Source of the DNA: Ichthyophis bannanicus
Lineage: Eukaryota; Chordata; Amphibia; Gymnophiona; Ichthyophiidae
DNA length: 64,000 nt
Direction of reading: 5' to 3'
NCBI GenBank assembly: GCA_033557465.1
Contig: CM066033.1
Coordinates: 17,609,080-17,673,079, forward strand
Shown one piece after another: positions 30,256 to 40,015 of the stretch (the stretch's first letter is position 1; the number at the start of each line of letters is the position of its first letter). The notes beneath the pieces are model-generated. The model ran no database searches. It was not told the origin of the DNA and worked only from the letters and a program-made list of their open reading frames with translations. The translations under genes and the position numbers were made by a program.

Positions 30256-31822
30256 CATAGAACCTTGAGCATCTTGTAACATTCCAATTCGAGGCTGGAA
30301 CTTTTTCTTTAACTCTCGTAGCTTTAGGAAAGCCGATCTTGTTCTTCCTCTAATAGTTTCTGCTTCTATTTCCTTGCATGCGTCTTTGTAGTACTTTTCC
30401 TTGTCCTGTCTTGCTGCACGTTGGAAATCTCTGTTGAGTTCTGCGATTGTCTTTCTTTCTCCTCTGGCTTTAGCTTCTCTGTGTTTCTGGGCAATTTTCA
30501 GAGTTTCTTCCGTCATCCATTTTGGCCGTTTTTGCTTTTTCACCTTTTGTAGAGACTTCTCGCTTTCTTCCAACACAACCTTCTTGATGTCATTCCATAA
30601 CTCTTCCGGAGCTCTGTCATTTGTATCTAAAGCAGCAAATCGATTTTGCTGGCAGTCTTTAAATTCCAGTGGTATATTCTCAAAGTCATATTTTGCTGCA
30701 TTCATGAGTGGTTTGCTCTTTTTCAACTTTAGCTTGAGTTTGCATACTAGTAGTTGATGATCTGTACCACAGTCAGCTCCAGGTTTTGTCTTTGTTGATG
30801 TTACAGAGCTTTTCCATCGTTGACTTCCACAGATGTAGTCAATTTGATTTTTATACAATCCATTGGGTGAAGTCCATGTGTACAGTCGCCACTTGTGTTG
30901 CTGGAAGAAGGTGTTTGAGATGAATAGATCATTGGTCTTGCGGAATTCTATTAGTCTTTCTCCAGCTTCATTTCTATTGCCAAGTCCATATTTTCCAACT
31001 ACTTTGCCTTCTTCTTTGTTGCCAACTTTTGCGTTCCAGTCACCCATGACTATCAGGATATCCTGTTTGCATGTTCTGTCAATTTCAGCTTGTACTTGTT
31101 CATAGAACTCTTCAATTTCACTCTCTTCTGCAGCTGTTGTTGGGGCATATACTTGAATTATAGTTGTGTTGATGCAGTCCTCATAGACGAATAGAGATTA
31201 AGTGTTCGCTGACTGCATTGTATTTCATTACAGTTCTTGCAAGTTTCTTCTTTATTATAAATGCAACACCATTTCCTCTTTGTCTTTAATTTCCAGCATA
31301 GTAGACCATGTGATCATCTGATGCAAAGTGCCCGATGCCAGTCTATTTCAGTTCACTGACACCCAACAGATCAAGTTGTACACATTCCATTTCATTCTTG
31401 ACCACCTCCAACTTCCCTTGGTTCACGCTTCGTACATTCCATGTTCCAATGTGTAAGACATCTTTACAGCTTCTGACTCTCATTTCATGTGCAGCTACAT
31501 CAGCAGTCAGACTTCCCGAGGGCTTTGATCCAACCACATCATAAATGCTGGCTTTACTCTGAAAAGTCTTCAGCTCTTCCCCAGTAGCTAGTTGAGTGCC
31601 TTCCGACCTGGGGGTCTCATCTTCCAGCACCATAGCGCAGTTTGTTTTGTTGTAACTATCCATTGGGTTTTCATGGCAAGATACAGAAGTAGATGGCCGG
31701 GCTTTTCTTCCGCGCAGTTTAAGTTTGGTGTTGTTGCCATTGTCACAGAAATGTGATCCTCCACCGTCAACACTATCCCATTCTGCTGCTGCCCAGATGG
31801 GTGGTTTGTCTTGGTCTGGCAC
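30256..31822 (-). pseudogene. RTE LINE endonuclease part
   Basis: Minus-strand blocks: HIGTWNVRSVNQGKLEVVKN (start of APE endonuclease), LDLLGVSELK, then degenerate sequence (about 31060-31330), MGDWNAKVGNKEEGKVVGKY, FQQHKWRLYTWTSPNGLYKN, QIDYICGSQRWKSSV, TKPGADCGTDHQLLVCKLKL. Next comes the linker of RTE elements (PKWMTEETLKIAQKHREAKA, RDFQRAARQDKEKYYKDA). Stops and frame changes interrupt it near 31050 and 31330. It continues beyond the SINE at 30036-30255. Confidence 0.8.
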
Positions 31823-31905
31823 CTCAGCTGAGACCTGTCCATCTTGGGAGACCCTGCCAGTAGTTAAACTACCGATAGTTTAGCACGCAAACCCTCACAG
31901 CACGA

Positions 31906-32105
31906 CAAGCTGCAAACCAGGTGAGGTCACTAGTATTGAATAACAAATCATTATAGGAAATAATTTTCACAGATATCACTTGTTAAAGCCTTTTTAATAT
32001 GCACAAAACTAACTCATTTAGAGAAACTGCTCGAGGAGAAACCAGTTATATGTTCTGAATGTGATAATAAGATTGCTAACAAAGCTAGGTAGACTGAGAA
32101 TTAAT
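31906..32105 (+). pseudogene. LINE-tail edge and zinc-finger fragment
   Basis: 31906-31984 shows no recognisable feature. From 31985, AATATGCACAAAACTAACTC and ATTTAGAGAAACTGC (LINE tail) pass into GAGAAACCAGTTATATGTTC, TGAATGTGATAATAAG and AACAAAGCTAGG, one decayed finger with the same junction as at 27476. Confidence 0.6.
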
Positions 32106-32445
32106 GACAGCATGCACACTGGAGAGAGGTGTCTTTACCAAGTGATTATTCTGTGAATCATGTGGAAAGGGAGAAGATTCTGAAGCACCAGGAAAATGTG
32201 GCAAAAAGACAGAAATATATCCTATCATTGTGGGAGCCACAAGATTGATAAAGGAGAACTTCAAGTCACATATTAACAAATTGCCCATATATGTTATGTC
32301 TTATGAACTCCAGAAGGAAACTCTCTTGGCACAATGCAACTACTAAGGCAAGCGTTAGCAGTAAATCCTAGAGACTGAGTTGATACTTTACATACCCTGG
32401 CTTAGGAGTGAGGTTCATGAGTGTCATAGTATGTGCAAAAGTAAA
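32106..32445 (+). mobile_element. RLE-type LINE 3' fragment, copy 3
   Basis: Reads, in broken frames, PSDYSVNHVERE-like codons (CCAAGTGATTATTCTGTGAA), then a KYQEM/MWQKD-equivalent block, IVGATRLIKENFKSHINKLP and MSYELQKETLLAQ. The 3' UTR follows, with GCGTTAGCAGTAAATCC and CTTAGGAGTGAGGTTCATGA. The first words belong to the C-terminal restriction-like endonuclease region of R2/R4-group LINEs. Confidence 0.65.
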
Positions 32446-33054
32446 TAAACAAAACTAAAAAACAATGGGTCAAACAAAACTCAACACCTCAAAGGTGCCA
32501 AGAAATGTATGTATGTATGTGTGTGTGTATGTGAAGGGAAAGGTGAGGCATCCACAAGGCATCACTTTGGACCCTTAACTGCAGGTCTCTGATCACCTCA
32601 GCCTCATTATTCGATTCCACCTCCCAACAAATAAGCAATCTTTATATTAACATAATATGATCTTTGTGAAAAATGTTTTAAAACTTCACAAAACCACATT
32701 ACTTCAAAATCAGATCTCAAAAGCAAAAACAGAAAGGAGTCAATTATCTTTAAGAAGCATTTCCAAAGCGTCAGGGCACAAGAAGCACGGCTCAAATATA
32801 CAGAAATCTACTTCAGAGCGGCATATATCCAAAGCTGTAACAAACTTTCAACAGCAAAGGAAACAAACTGATTGTTTTAGATGTCAAAAAGATATGCGGA
32901 GTTATGCTGAACGTCAATGTTTCAGCTAAAAAAGAGCTTGCAATGGGAGCCACCACACGGTCTTGCCACTTCAAAATTTTAAAGCCAAAAAGACGAGTCT
33001 TTTTCATATCTAAGATGATCAGCTTCAATCAAAAAGCTGATCTATAAATGCATG
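32446..33054 (+). other. Microsatellite and decayed zinc-finger-like sequence
   Basis: 32506-32532 is a GTAT/GTGT microsatellite. From about 32655, DLCEKCFKTSQNHITSKSDL recalls the spacer with poor fingers at the N-terminus of the exon at 24761; the rest (to 33054) has no clear domain. It may be a further piece of a duplicated zinc-finger gene. Confidence 0.4.
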
Positions 33055-33650
33055 TCTGGAGATAAGATATTTATATGTTCACAATAAAGTAGCATGCCTC
33101 ATCTGTTGGAAACTCTGTAAATACTACAACATCCCTGTGCCTGAAAAGCACTGGGATCATGACCCTAAAAGAATTACAGAGACTGAAGAGGTTATGATCA
33201 CCCGGGATACTCCCATTCTGACCGATAAAAAGCTGGATGTGAGGAAGCCAGATATAGTGGTAAAATAGAAAAACACCAGGGCAGCATTGATTGTAGCAGT
33301 GTCAGTTCCAAGTGATTATTCTGTGAATTGCATTGAGAGGGATAAAATCTTCAAGTACCAAGAAATGCAGTCAAAGACCAAGAGAATGTGGCAGAAAGAT
33401 ACCGTTATTTCCCATTGTATTGGGTACCACAGGCTTAATAAATGGGAATTTCCAGCATGCCTTGATAAATTACCTATACAACTAACATTTTAGGAACTCA
33501 AAAGGGAGGCTTCTCTTTGGCACAAAGCAAGTACTATGCTGAGTATTAGCAGTAAATTTGAGAGACTGAGATCATACCCCACATACCCTGGCTTAGGAGT
33601 GAGGTTCATGACAGTCATGGTATGTGCAAAACTCACCCATTTGGAGAAAT
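33055..33650 (+). pseudogene. RLE-type LINE endonuclease C-terminus, copy 4 (longest)
   Basis: Plus-strand frame: KVACLICWKLCKYYNIPVPE, KHWDHDPKRITETEEVMI, DTPILTDKKLDVRKPDIVVK, then a stop, AALIVAVSVPSDYSVNCIER, KIFKYQEMQSKTKRMWQKDT. RKPDI followed by a hydrophobic-AVSVP block fits the PD-x-D/E-x-K restriction-like endonuclease of R2/R4-group LINEs. The KYQE-MWQKD helix region follows, as in that group. The tail (33490-33650) is the common 3' UTR, ending GCAAAACTCACCCATTTGGA. Confidence 0.7.
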
Positions 33651-34079
33651 TGCTCCCTCATAAAAGTATAAAAATAAACAGCCACAGTCTGTCTCCATTT
33701 TTAAACTAGGAGAGGCATCCAACAAGCAGAAGGAATAAATGAGAAGCCACCAATATATACAGGGAAGAAAACAACAGAATTTGCAAAACAAGAGAAAAAT
33801 CTCTTTGAAGAATTAGATCAGCAAACAAGGAAAAACATGTGGCAAATTCCATAAATAGTGTGGAAAATATAAAGCATTACACCAGGAACCATTTGTTGAT
33901 CAAACAAGGACACATGAGTGGTTACAAAGAGGTTAATTGAAACTTAAGGATAAGAGATTGATGGTTGCAGCCCAGGACAATGGATAACGGACAACATGGT
34001 TCACAGTGAGCAAAGAGAAAACTGGTAAAACACATATGCAGATTTTATAAGAAAGAGCTGAAAATGGTTACTCACCTTG
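33651..34079 (+). other. Unassigned stretch between LINE copies
   Basis: AT-rich. Words such as EKPPIYTGKKTTEFAKQEKN (about 33750) faintly recall the Lys-rich spacer of the zinc-finger exon, but no finger is readable. Nothing else is recognised. Confidence 0.35.
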
Positions 34080-34640
34080 TCACTGGTTGTAAAGTACAGA
34101 TGGCAGAGAATTTGTGTACTGAAAGGCACAACAAAGTGGCACGTCTCATCTACTGGAAACTGTAAGCACTGCAACAAAACTGTAACAGAAAAGAGAATTA
34201 CAGAGAATGAAGAAGTTATGACAAACTTGGGACATTTCGATTCTGATAAGAAACTGGATGCAAGGAAACCCAATATAGGAAACACTAGCACGACATTGAT
34301 AATAGAGGTGTCTGTTCCAAGGAACTATTCTGTGAATTGCGTGGAGAGGGAGAAGATCCTGAAGTATTGAGAAATGCTGTCAGAGACCAAGAAAATGTGA
34401 GACAAAGATACAGAAATATTTCTCATCATATTGGGAGCCATAGGCCTGCTAAAGGAGAACTTTAAGCCACATCGTAACAAATTACCAATACATAATACAT
34501 CCTATGAACTCCAGCAGGAGGCTCTCTTTGGCACGATGCAAGCATTTGCAGTAAATTTGAGAGACTGAGATCATTCTGTACATACCCTCTTTTAGAAGTG
34601 ATGACTATCATGTTATGTGCAAAACTAACCCATTTGGATA
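34080..34640 (+). pseudogene. RLE-type LINE endonuclease C-terminus, copy 5
   Basis: Plus-strand frame with KWHVSSTGNCKHCNKTVTEK, RITENEEVMTNLGHFDSDKK, LDARKPNIGN, TLIIEVSVPRNYSVNCVERE and KILKY. It is collinear with copy 4, and the PDI of the nuclease motif reads PNI here. The rest of the C-terminus and 3' UTR follow (CTATGAACTCCAGCAGGAGG at 34501), ending GCAAAACTAACCCATTTGGA. Confidence 0.7.
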
Positions 34641-34922
34641 AATTGCCCCCAAGAGAACCACTTAATTGTTTACAATATGATAAAAGCTCTGCTAATAAAG
34701 TTAGCTTAAGAATTCTTGAAAGAGTAAACTGGAGAGAAACCATTTATGTTCCTAATGTGATATGTTTTCATTCAACATCTCCTCAATGAAAACATGACAT
34801 AGTCCACGCTAAGGGTCTCATGATCAATACTTAGTGGAATAATTTCATCTAGTGAAAAGCTTTTTAGATAACATCAGGATGATTTTTGGCCTGGAGAAAT
34901 GTGCTAAAACATTGCCCTAGAG
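34641..34922 (+). pseudogene. Zinc-finger fragment after LINE copy 5
   Basis: CCAAGAGAACCACTTAATTG, TTTACAATATGATAAAAGC, AATAAAGTTAGCTTAAGAAT, TCTTGAAAGAGTAAACTGG: one to two decayed fingers with the same LINE/finger junction as at 27476 and 31990. From about 34780 nothing is recognised up to the MITE target duplication. Confidence 0.6.
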
Positions 34923-35114
34923 CAGTGGTTCTCAGCCCAGTCCTATGGGACCCCCAGGCCAGTCAGGTTTTCAGGATATCCACAATGAGATAGATCTGCA
35001 TGCACTGCTTCCATTGTATGTAGATCTGTCTCATGAATATTCATTGTGGATATCCTGAAAACCTGACTGGCCTAGAGGTCCCAGAGGACCAGGTTAAAAA
35101 CCACTGCCTTAGAG
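34915..35114. mobile_element. hAT-type MITE (184 bp) with 8-bp target duplication
   Basis: A near-perfect palindrome: CAGTGGTTCTCAGCCCAGTC on the left and TTAAAAACCACTG on the right, with long internal arms (TCAGGTTTTCAGGATATCCA and TGGATATCCTGAAAACCTGA). The element is 34923-35106. It is flanked by CCCTAGAG (34915-34922) and CCTTAGAG (35107-35114), an 8-bp duplication with one mismatch. The CAGTGGTTCTCA end and 8-bp duplication are typical of hAT/Charlie-type elements. It has no coding capacity. Confidence 0.9.
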
Positions 35115-35841
35115 GAAAATTGAGGAAAACTTAACATATGTCTCTCATGGCTTAATGTGATATAAATGAACTTGAACAGGAAGATGTAAATAAATATCAG
35201 AGAGTAGAAGAAGTAACAATCCAGCGTATTGTGGCAAAGTCAGCCATCCTGAGCATGGGGGAGGTGAACAGCATAAGGAATTCACCTTAATCAAGGGGCC
35301 TCTGTTAGGTGTGCAGGGTCAAAAGGCTAGAGCTACGTTTCAATGGCAGAAAACCCCCAGCTGGAACAAGTTCCAGGAAATGCTTGATAGAGTAAGAGGG
35401 AGAGATTGCAAGCACGAGGACAAAAACCCTCACTCTAGCAAGTGCACTGATTATGCTAATTTCAGAAGGCAGGGCGATTACAAACACCTGGGACAGAAAG
35501 AGGTGGGGTTGGATCCCAGTGAGTATAAACCTTGGTTAAATTATGGAGGGTTTAGAAGGAGTAAGAGAAGGAGCAGAAGAAGCAACGGGAGAAGCAGCAG
35601 AGGACAGAGTCCAGAGCAGCAAGGACGATGGAATGCTGGAGAAGCCAGAGTAGGTGCTAACTTCTGGAAAAGGGCTGAGCTACAGAAAGCTGATTTCCCT
35701 GAATCAGGTTTGCAACAAAGGTGGAAGCCAGGAAGTGGAGAAACTTTCAGACCACCAGAGAGGTTGTCAGCAGGACACTCTGATCAAGTGGGTGAGTCAG
35801 AACCTATGCAATTGGGAGAACCAGTGTCAGAGCTAGGGTAA
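35115..35841 (+). other. Unassigned region with a 176-codon open frame
   Basis: Frame 35311-35841 starts MQGQKARATFQWQKTP, has a basic low-complexity middle (SKRRSRRSNGRSSRGQS) and ends EPMQLGEPVSELG. The EPMQLG word faintly recalls the end of gypsy gag proteins before the zinc knuckle, but I see no zinc knuckle, no capsid motif and no protease. It could be a decayed LTR element, a host exon or a chance frame. The sequence is continued at 42277 beyond the L2/Ngaro insertion. Confidence 0.3.
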
Positions 35842-36010
35842 GAAGATATGTTTATTTATTTATTTCTAGCTTTTCTATACCGCGCTATTTGACATCAGCG
35901 CGGTTTACAGATAACAATTTTACACAAGGCGGGGAGGTGCCTTATGCTTACATCAAACAGGAATTGTTGATGGATTGTTCTTTATGTCAAGCTATAGACT
36001 TGAAGTGTTG
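35842..36010 (-). mobile_element. L2 3' tail, host of the Ngaro insertion
   Basis: The minus strand ends CTGTAAACCGCGCTGATGTC, AAATAGCGCGGTATAGAAAA, AAATAAATAAATAAACATA at 35845-35925, the shared L2 3' tail. Upstream are a short 3' UTR and C-terminal codons (FSSTLQVYSL). TAGGGTAA at 35834-35841 recurs at 42269-42276, the right place for a target duplication enclosing L2 plus Ngaro. Confidence 0.65.
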
Positions 36011-37080
36011 AAGAAAAGTCCCGGCCGTGAATCAACGTGGCCGGGCACAGGCACGCGATGGCTCGCCAAGGTTTCGGTGGGGGGCGGGGGGACAGCGGGG
36101 GGGGGGGCGGGCAAAGAGCCGAGTACAAAAGAGCGCGCCCGGCGTCTGCTCGGCCTCTTTGCCGCTCACCCCCCCCCTCCTGGAGGAAGCCGGACAGCGA
36201 ACGCTTCTGCGCGACACGCAGACAGAGGATCTGCGACTGGGCCCGCTTCAACGGCAGCCGGAGACAACCGAACTAAACAGAGAAAACAGCAAGTATGGGA
36301 AAAAACCGGTTAATGCACTGGGGGTAGAGGACCCGGGGGGCAGAAACAGTCAGGGAGCATCGGGGTCAGCGGCGCTTCCGCCATGTGCACGGGGAGCCCC
36401 CTCTTAACAATGCCGCCGAAGCGTTCGGTAAAGGTGGGGGGGGGGGGAGGAGAAAAGTGCGAAGCTGAGAGGCTAGCATACTTCTTTAAGGAAAGCCAGC
36501 AGCTTACCGTTACAAGCGGTATCATACCTCCAGTCCGGGGCAGCAGTGCCAATTACAGAGGCTTTAAAACTGCAGTAGAGGGCAGCGATGCAGCGCTTTA
36601 TGAGCCACGAGGGAGCCAAATGGACACGTGGCTGGGCTCCGCGACCGAAGCCAAGTACTGGGGTAAACAAAGGACACGTGGGGGCAGCCAGATAGGGATG
36701 ACCAGGGAGCAGCCCAGATGGCTCGTTGTTACCTTAAAATAAATATTTAAAAAAAAAAAAAAGAGGGATGACTGCTTGCAGAGAATAAAGTGTTTAAGTT
36801 GGTACAGATAAACAATGGGGGCTGTGAATGCAAGTATAAGGCTGCCATCTGATGTAGAAATGCGGTACTGCGGACTGTTAATATGATGTGTATTACAGGC
36901 TATTGAAGGCATAAGAAAATATCTTTAATGGGTTATGGGGTACGAGCAGTTAGATAACACTACCTACATATTGTTGACCATAGGAATCGAGAAGAGCACG
37001 AGAGGGAGGCATGTACCCTTAAATGATAGTAATCTAGACCTTCCATTACCTTTGGCTAGTAATTCTATCCTATTTAAAGG

Positions 37081-38427
37081 ATGCCGAGAAAGGTGACACA
37101 GAAGACTTCAGGGACACGAGGCGCCAAGTCTACAGCGAAGGCGGCTCCAGCATCAAAAGCGAGGGCAGCGGCCGCGTCAAAAAAGGGAGAGACACAGAGG
37201 GCTGGCCGCGATGCCACCACCCAGGCAGCCACACCGAAGCAGCGGCGCAGTAACAGGATGAAGGTGCCACATCAACGGAAAAGCTCTGCCCCGCCACAAG
37301 GGCAAGAGCTGGATGACCTGCTCCAGATGGTGCGAGATCAGGTTACCCAACACGGCCTGACCGCAGTAAAACAACGACTGGGTACGACAAGCTTCGTGAA
37401 CAAGGAAATGCCGTCGACAAGCGGCAGCACGACAACACCCAGCTCAATGCATGGTAGGTCTGGGCGTGAAAAGGGGGTGCCAGAGTCATCAACATCATCA
37501 TCTGATGAGTCCAGTTCAGACAGTGGGAGGGACATAGAGTGGGCAGACGTGATGCGATATGCACTAAAGAAATTTAAAAGGAGGAAGGGCCCAAAACAAT
37601 CTAATCCCCTCAAACGGGCATGGTCGGGTGACAGTCCGAGCGGTGAGGACCAGGCGTCCATGCCATATGGAGCGGCCCAAAGAACGCAGCAGGACTGGCG
37701 CGACACCAGTCGTGACCCACGCTGCGGGGTGAGCTCCCTGGCCGTGTCTGTACCCAAAAAGATAAAGAAGAGGATTTGGAAGAGAGAATATATTGACATA
37801 TTCTCTCTCCTGCTCAGAGAGCAAGAGGATGAGTCAACCAGTGGAAAGGATAAGGAGAAAAGAAGCGAGAGAGATAGGAAACCTAAAATTCCCAAATCCA
37901 TCAACAATTGGGTGGCAGCATTCCACATCTTTATGAGTGTGGTGATGGAAAAGGAACCCGAAGCGGGGCCATACCTGACCAGGTACCTGGACACGATCAC
38001 CCGCGCACACAAACAATACGGGGGATGGGCCTGGCTAAACTATGATGTGAAGTTCAGGAGAAACATGGCTGACGATCCCACACTAGCATGGCACCATAGA
38101 GTTCTGGACATGTGGACAGAAGAAATGGCACCCAATAGGCCATGGTGTCAGGATGGGCTGCAGCAGCCGCTCCCGAGCACCCAGTGGCAACAGCCTTTTC
38201 AGAACAACCAATGGAGGCAGGCCAATCAGGTACCAGGGAGACGGGCATGTAGGCAGTACAACGCAGGGAGTTGTACTTGGCAGCCGTGTAAATTCAAGCA
38301 CTCCTGCTCAGTATGCGGAGGAGGACATCCCGCCTTCACATGCAGGGCTGCAAGGGAGGCGAAGCTTTTCAGAACAGTACAGCAGCGATCCACAGAAGGG
38401 GTTGGCGCCAACACCCATCAGAATTGA
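37081..38427 (+). CDS. Ngaro gag-like protein, intact
   Basis: 448 codons from MPRKVTQKTSGTRGAKSTAK. A basic Ala/Lys-rich N-terminus is followed by a Ser/Asp-rich acidic stretch (SSTSSSDESSSDSGRDIEWA, about residues 136-160). A helical gag core comes next (YIDIFSLLLREQ at about 239, INNWVAAFHIFMSVVMEKEP at about 275, YLDTITRAHKQYGGWAWLNY at about 300). The C-terminus has a double zinc motif: CRQYNAGSCTWQPCKFKH (CCCH-like) followed by CSVCGGGHPAFTC (about residues 392-423), as in DIRS/Ngaro gags. Its end overlaps the RT frame. It probably binds element RNA. A 224-codon minus-strand frame under it is a shadow. Confidence 0.85.
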   Translation: MPRKVTQKTSGTRGAKSTAKAAPASKARAAAASKKGETQRAGRDATTQAATPKQRRSNRMKVPHQRKSSAPPQGQELDDLLQMVRDQVTQHGLTAVKQRLGTTSFVNKEMPSTSGSTTTPSSMHGRSGREKGVPESSTSSSDESSSDSGRDIEWADVMRYALKKFKRRKGPKQSNPLKRAWSGDSPSGEDQASMPYGAAQRTQQDWRDTSRDPRCGVSSLAVSVPKKIKKRIWKREYIDIFSLLLREQEDESTSGKDKEKRSERDRKPKIPKSINNWVAAFHIFMSVVMEKEPEAGPYLTRYLDTITRAHKQYGGWAWLNYDVKFRRNMADDPTLAWHHRVLDMWTEEMAPNRPWCQDGLQQPLPSTQWQQPFQNNQWRQANQVPGRRACRQYNAGSCTWQPCKFKHSCSVCGGGHPAFTCRAAREAKLFRTVQQRSTEGVGANTHQN

Positions 38428-40015
38428 GCATATGCGGCCATGGCTAAGAGCATACCCTAAGCGAGACATAGCTATCAGTATAGAAGATGGCTTCTCTCAG
38501 GGTTTCCGCATTCCATCCCTAATCTTAATGAACAGAACAAAAAGGCGCTTACTGAACAACCCACCATCTGTCCGAAAACACAACGAGATCGCCCGTGGCA
38601 AGATAGCAAAGGAATTAGGTATGGGGAGAATAGCAGGTCCTTTCCAGTCACCCCCATTCAAGGACCTCATAGTCTCCCCATTGGGGGTCATACCCAAAAA
38701 GGAGCCGGGACAATTCAGGTTAATTCATAACCTATCGTACCCCGAGGGCCAGTCCGTCAACGATTATATCGATCCGGCATTATGCTCGGTCAAATATGCA
38801 ACCATGGACCAGGCAATTAGACTCATACGAAGCAAGGGGCCGCAAGCACAACTAGCGAAGGCGGACATTGAGTCTGCGTTCCGCTTATTGCCGGTTCACC
38901 CCGAATCTTTTCCATTGTTTGGCTTCTCGTTCAATGGAGAGTTCTTCTACGATAAATGTTTGCCCATGGGATGCGCAGTTTCATGCGCATACTTTGAACA
39001 ATTCAGTTCATTCTTACACTGGGTGGTCGAAGACCTGGCTGGCCTCAATACGGTAGTGCATTATCTGGACGATTTCCTATTTGTGGGAAAAGACCATGAC
39101 GACTGCAAAAGGATATTGGATATCTTCGAGCAGACGGCACAGGCGTTTGGGATCCCGTTAGCAAAAGAGAAGACAGAGGGCCCAAAAGGGATCATCACTT
39201 TCCTGGGCATACAATTAGATGTGCCAGCACACAGGTCGCGCTTGCCAGCTGAGAAAGTGCTGAAGTTGAGGAAAGATATGCAACTACTGCACAGCCAGCG
39301 GAAAGCGACACTACAACAATTCCAGTCCATGCTGGGCCTCCTATGCTTTGCATGCAGGGTGATACCCATGGGGAGGGTGTTCTGCCGGCATATGGCATGG
39401 GCAACAAAAGGTATAGCGAAAAGATACCACCGCATCAGAGTCACCAAAGAGATACGGGAAGACCTGCAGGTCTGGTTACAATTCCTTCGCGCCTTCAACG
39501 GCCTTGCCTTCTGGCAAGCGCTCCCTGTATCTAATGCGGAACTGGAATTCTTCACCGATGCCTCGGGAGGGATTGGTTTCAGCATATACTATAAAGGTGC
39601 GTGGTGCTCTGAGACATGGCCCAGGGAGTGGCACATGGATGGTATTACCAGGGACATCACGTTCTTGGAGCTGTTCCCGCTAATGGTAGCCCTGTGTATT
39701 TGGGCCCACGAGCTCGCCAATAGAGCTATCACCTTCCATATCGATAACCTAGCGGTGGTGTGTGCGGTGAACAGTATGAGAGCCAAGACGCTAAGGGTAG
39801 TCGCACTATTAAGGCGAATAGTGTTGCTATGCCTGGCACATAACATAACCCTTAGAGCAGAGCACATTGAAGGCGAGAATAATATTGCCGATGCTCTTTC
39901 TCATTCTAAGATCGGGCTCTTTCACCAGCTGGCGCCCGAAGCAGACGAGGTCAAGACATCGGTCCCGTATCAAGTCTGGGAGTTTGGTCCACCGAGATCT
40001 GGGAGCTCCTGTTAG
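38153..40015 (+). CDS. Ngaro reverse transcriptase-RNase H, intact
   Basis: The frame is open for 620 codons and overlaps the gag end by about 275 bases; the true start may be further in. RT blocks: VSPLGVIPKKEPGQFRLIHN, LSYPEGQSVNDYI, AQLAKADIESAFRLLPVHPE (first catalytic Asp), FGFSFNGEFFYDKCLPMGCA, TVVHYLDDFLFVGKDHDDC (catalytic YLDD, about residue 304), ITFLGIQLDVPAHRSRLPAE. RNase H blocks: LEFFTDASGGIGFSIYYKGA (about 465), RDITFLELFPLMVALCIWAH, ITFHIDNLAVVCAVNSMRAK, HIEGENNIADALSH. All catalytic acids I can place are present. This is the polymerase of the element. Confidence 0.9.
   Translation: MGCSSRSRAPSGNSLFRTTNGGRPIRYQGDGHVGSTTQGVVLGSRVNSSTPAQYAEEDIPPSHAGLQGRRSFSEQYSSDPQKGLAPTPIRIEHMRPWLRAYPKRDIAISIEDGFSQGFRIPSLILMNRTKRRLLNNPPSVRKHNEIARGKIAKELGMGRIAGPFQSPPFKDLIVSPLGVIPKKEPGQFRLIHNLSYPEGQSVNDYIDPALCSVKYATMDQAIRLIRSKGPQAQLAKADIESAFRLLPVHPESFPLFGFSFNGEFFYDKCLPMGCAVSCAYFEQFSSFLHWVVEDLAGLNTVVHYLDDFLFVGKDHDDCKRILDIFEQTAQAFGIPLAKEKTEGPKGIITFLGIQLDVPAHRSRLPAEKVLKLRKDMQLLHSQRKATLQQFQSMLGLLCFACRVIPMGRVFCRHMAWATKGIAKRYHRIRVTKEIREDLQVWLQFLRAFNGLAFWQALPVSNAELEFFTDASGGIGFSIYYKGAWCSETWPREWHMDGITRDITFLELFPLMVALCIWAHELANRAITFHIDNLAVVCAVNSMRAKTLRVVALLRRIVLLCLAHNITLRAEHIEGENNIADALSHSKIGLFHQLAPEADEVKTSVPYQVWEFGPPRSGSSC

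Larger units (their letters stand above)
28384..31905 (-). mobile_element. RTE-clade (BovB-type) LINE, nearly full length
   Basis: Minus-strand LINE of about 3.3 kb plus a SINE insert. The 3' end at 28384 shows AACAACAACAAGTAA-type repeats (plus TTACTTGTTGTTGTTAAGTG). The 5' leader at 31840-31905 includes CTACCGATAGTTTAGCACGC and AAACCCTCACAGCACG, which I associate with RTE 5' ends. Endonuclease and RT are both recognisable but broken by stops and frameshifts. Confidence 0.85.

Noticed and set aside
34923..35106. MicroRNA-like hairpin
   Set aside because: The long palindrome has hAT-type ends and an 8-bp target duplication, which explain it as a MITE.
37338..38012. A 224-codon minus-strand frame with hydrophobic stretches
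   Set aside because: Antisense shadow of the intact Ngaro gag; no start context or domain.
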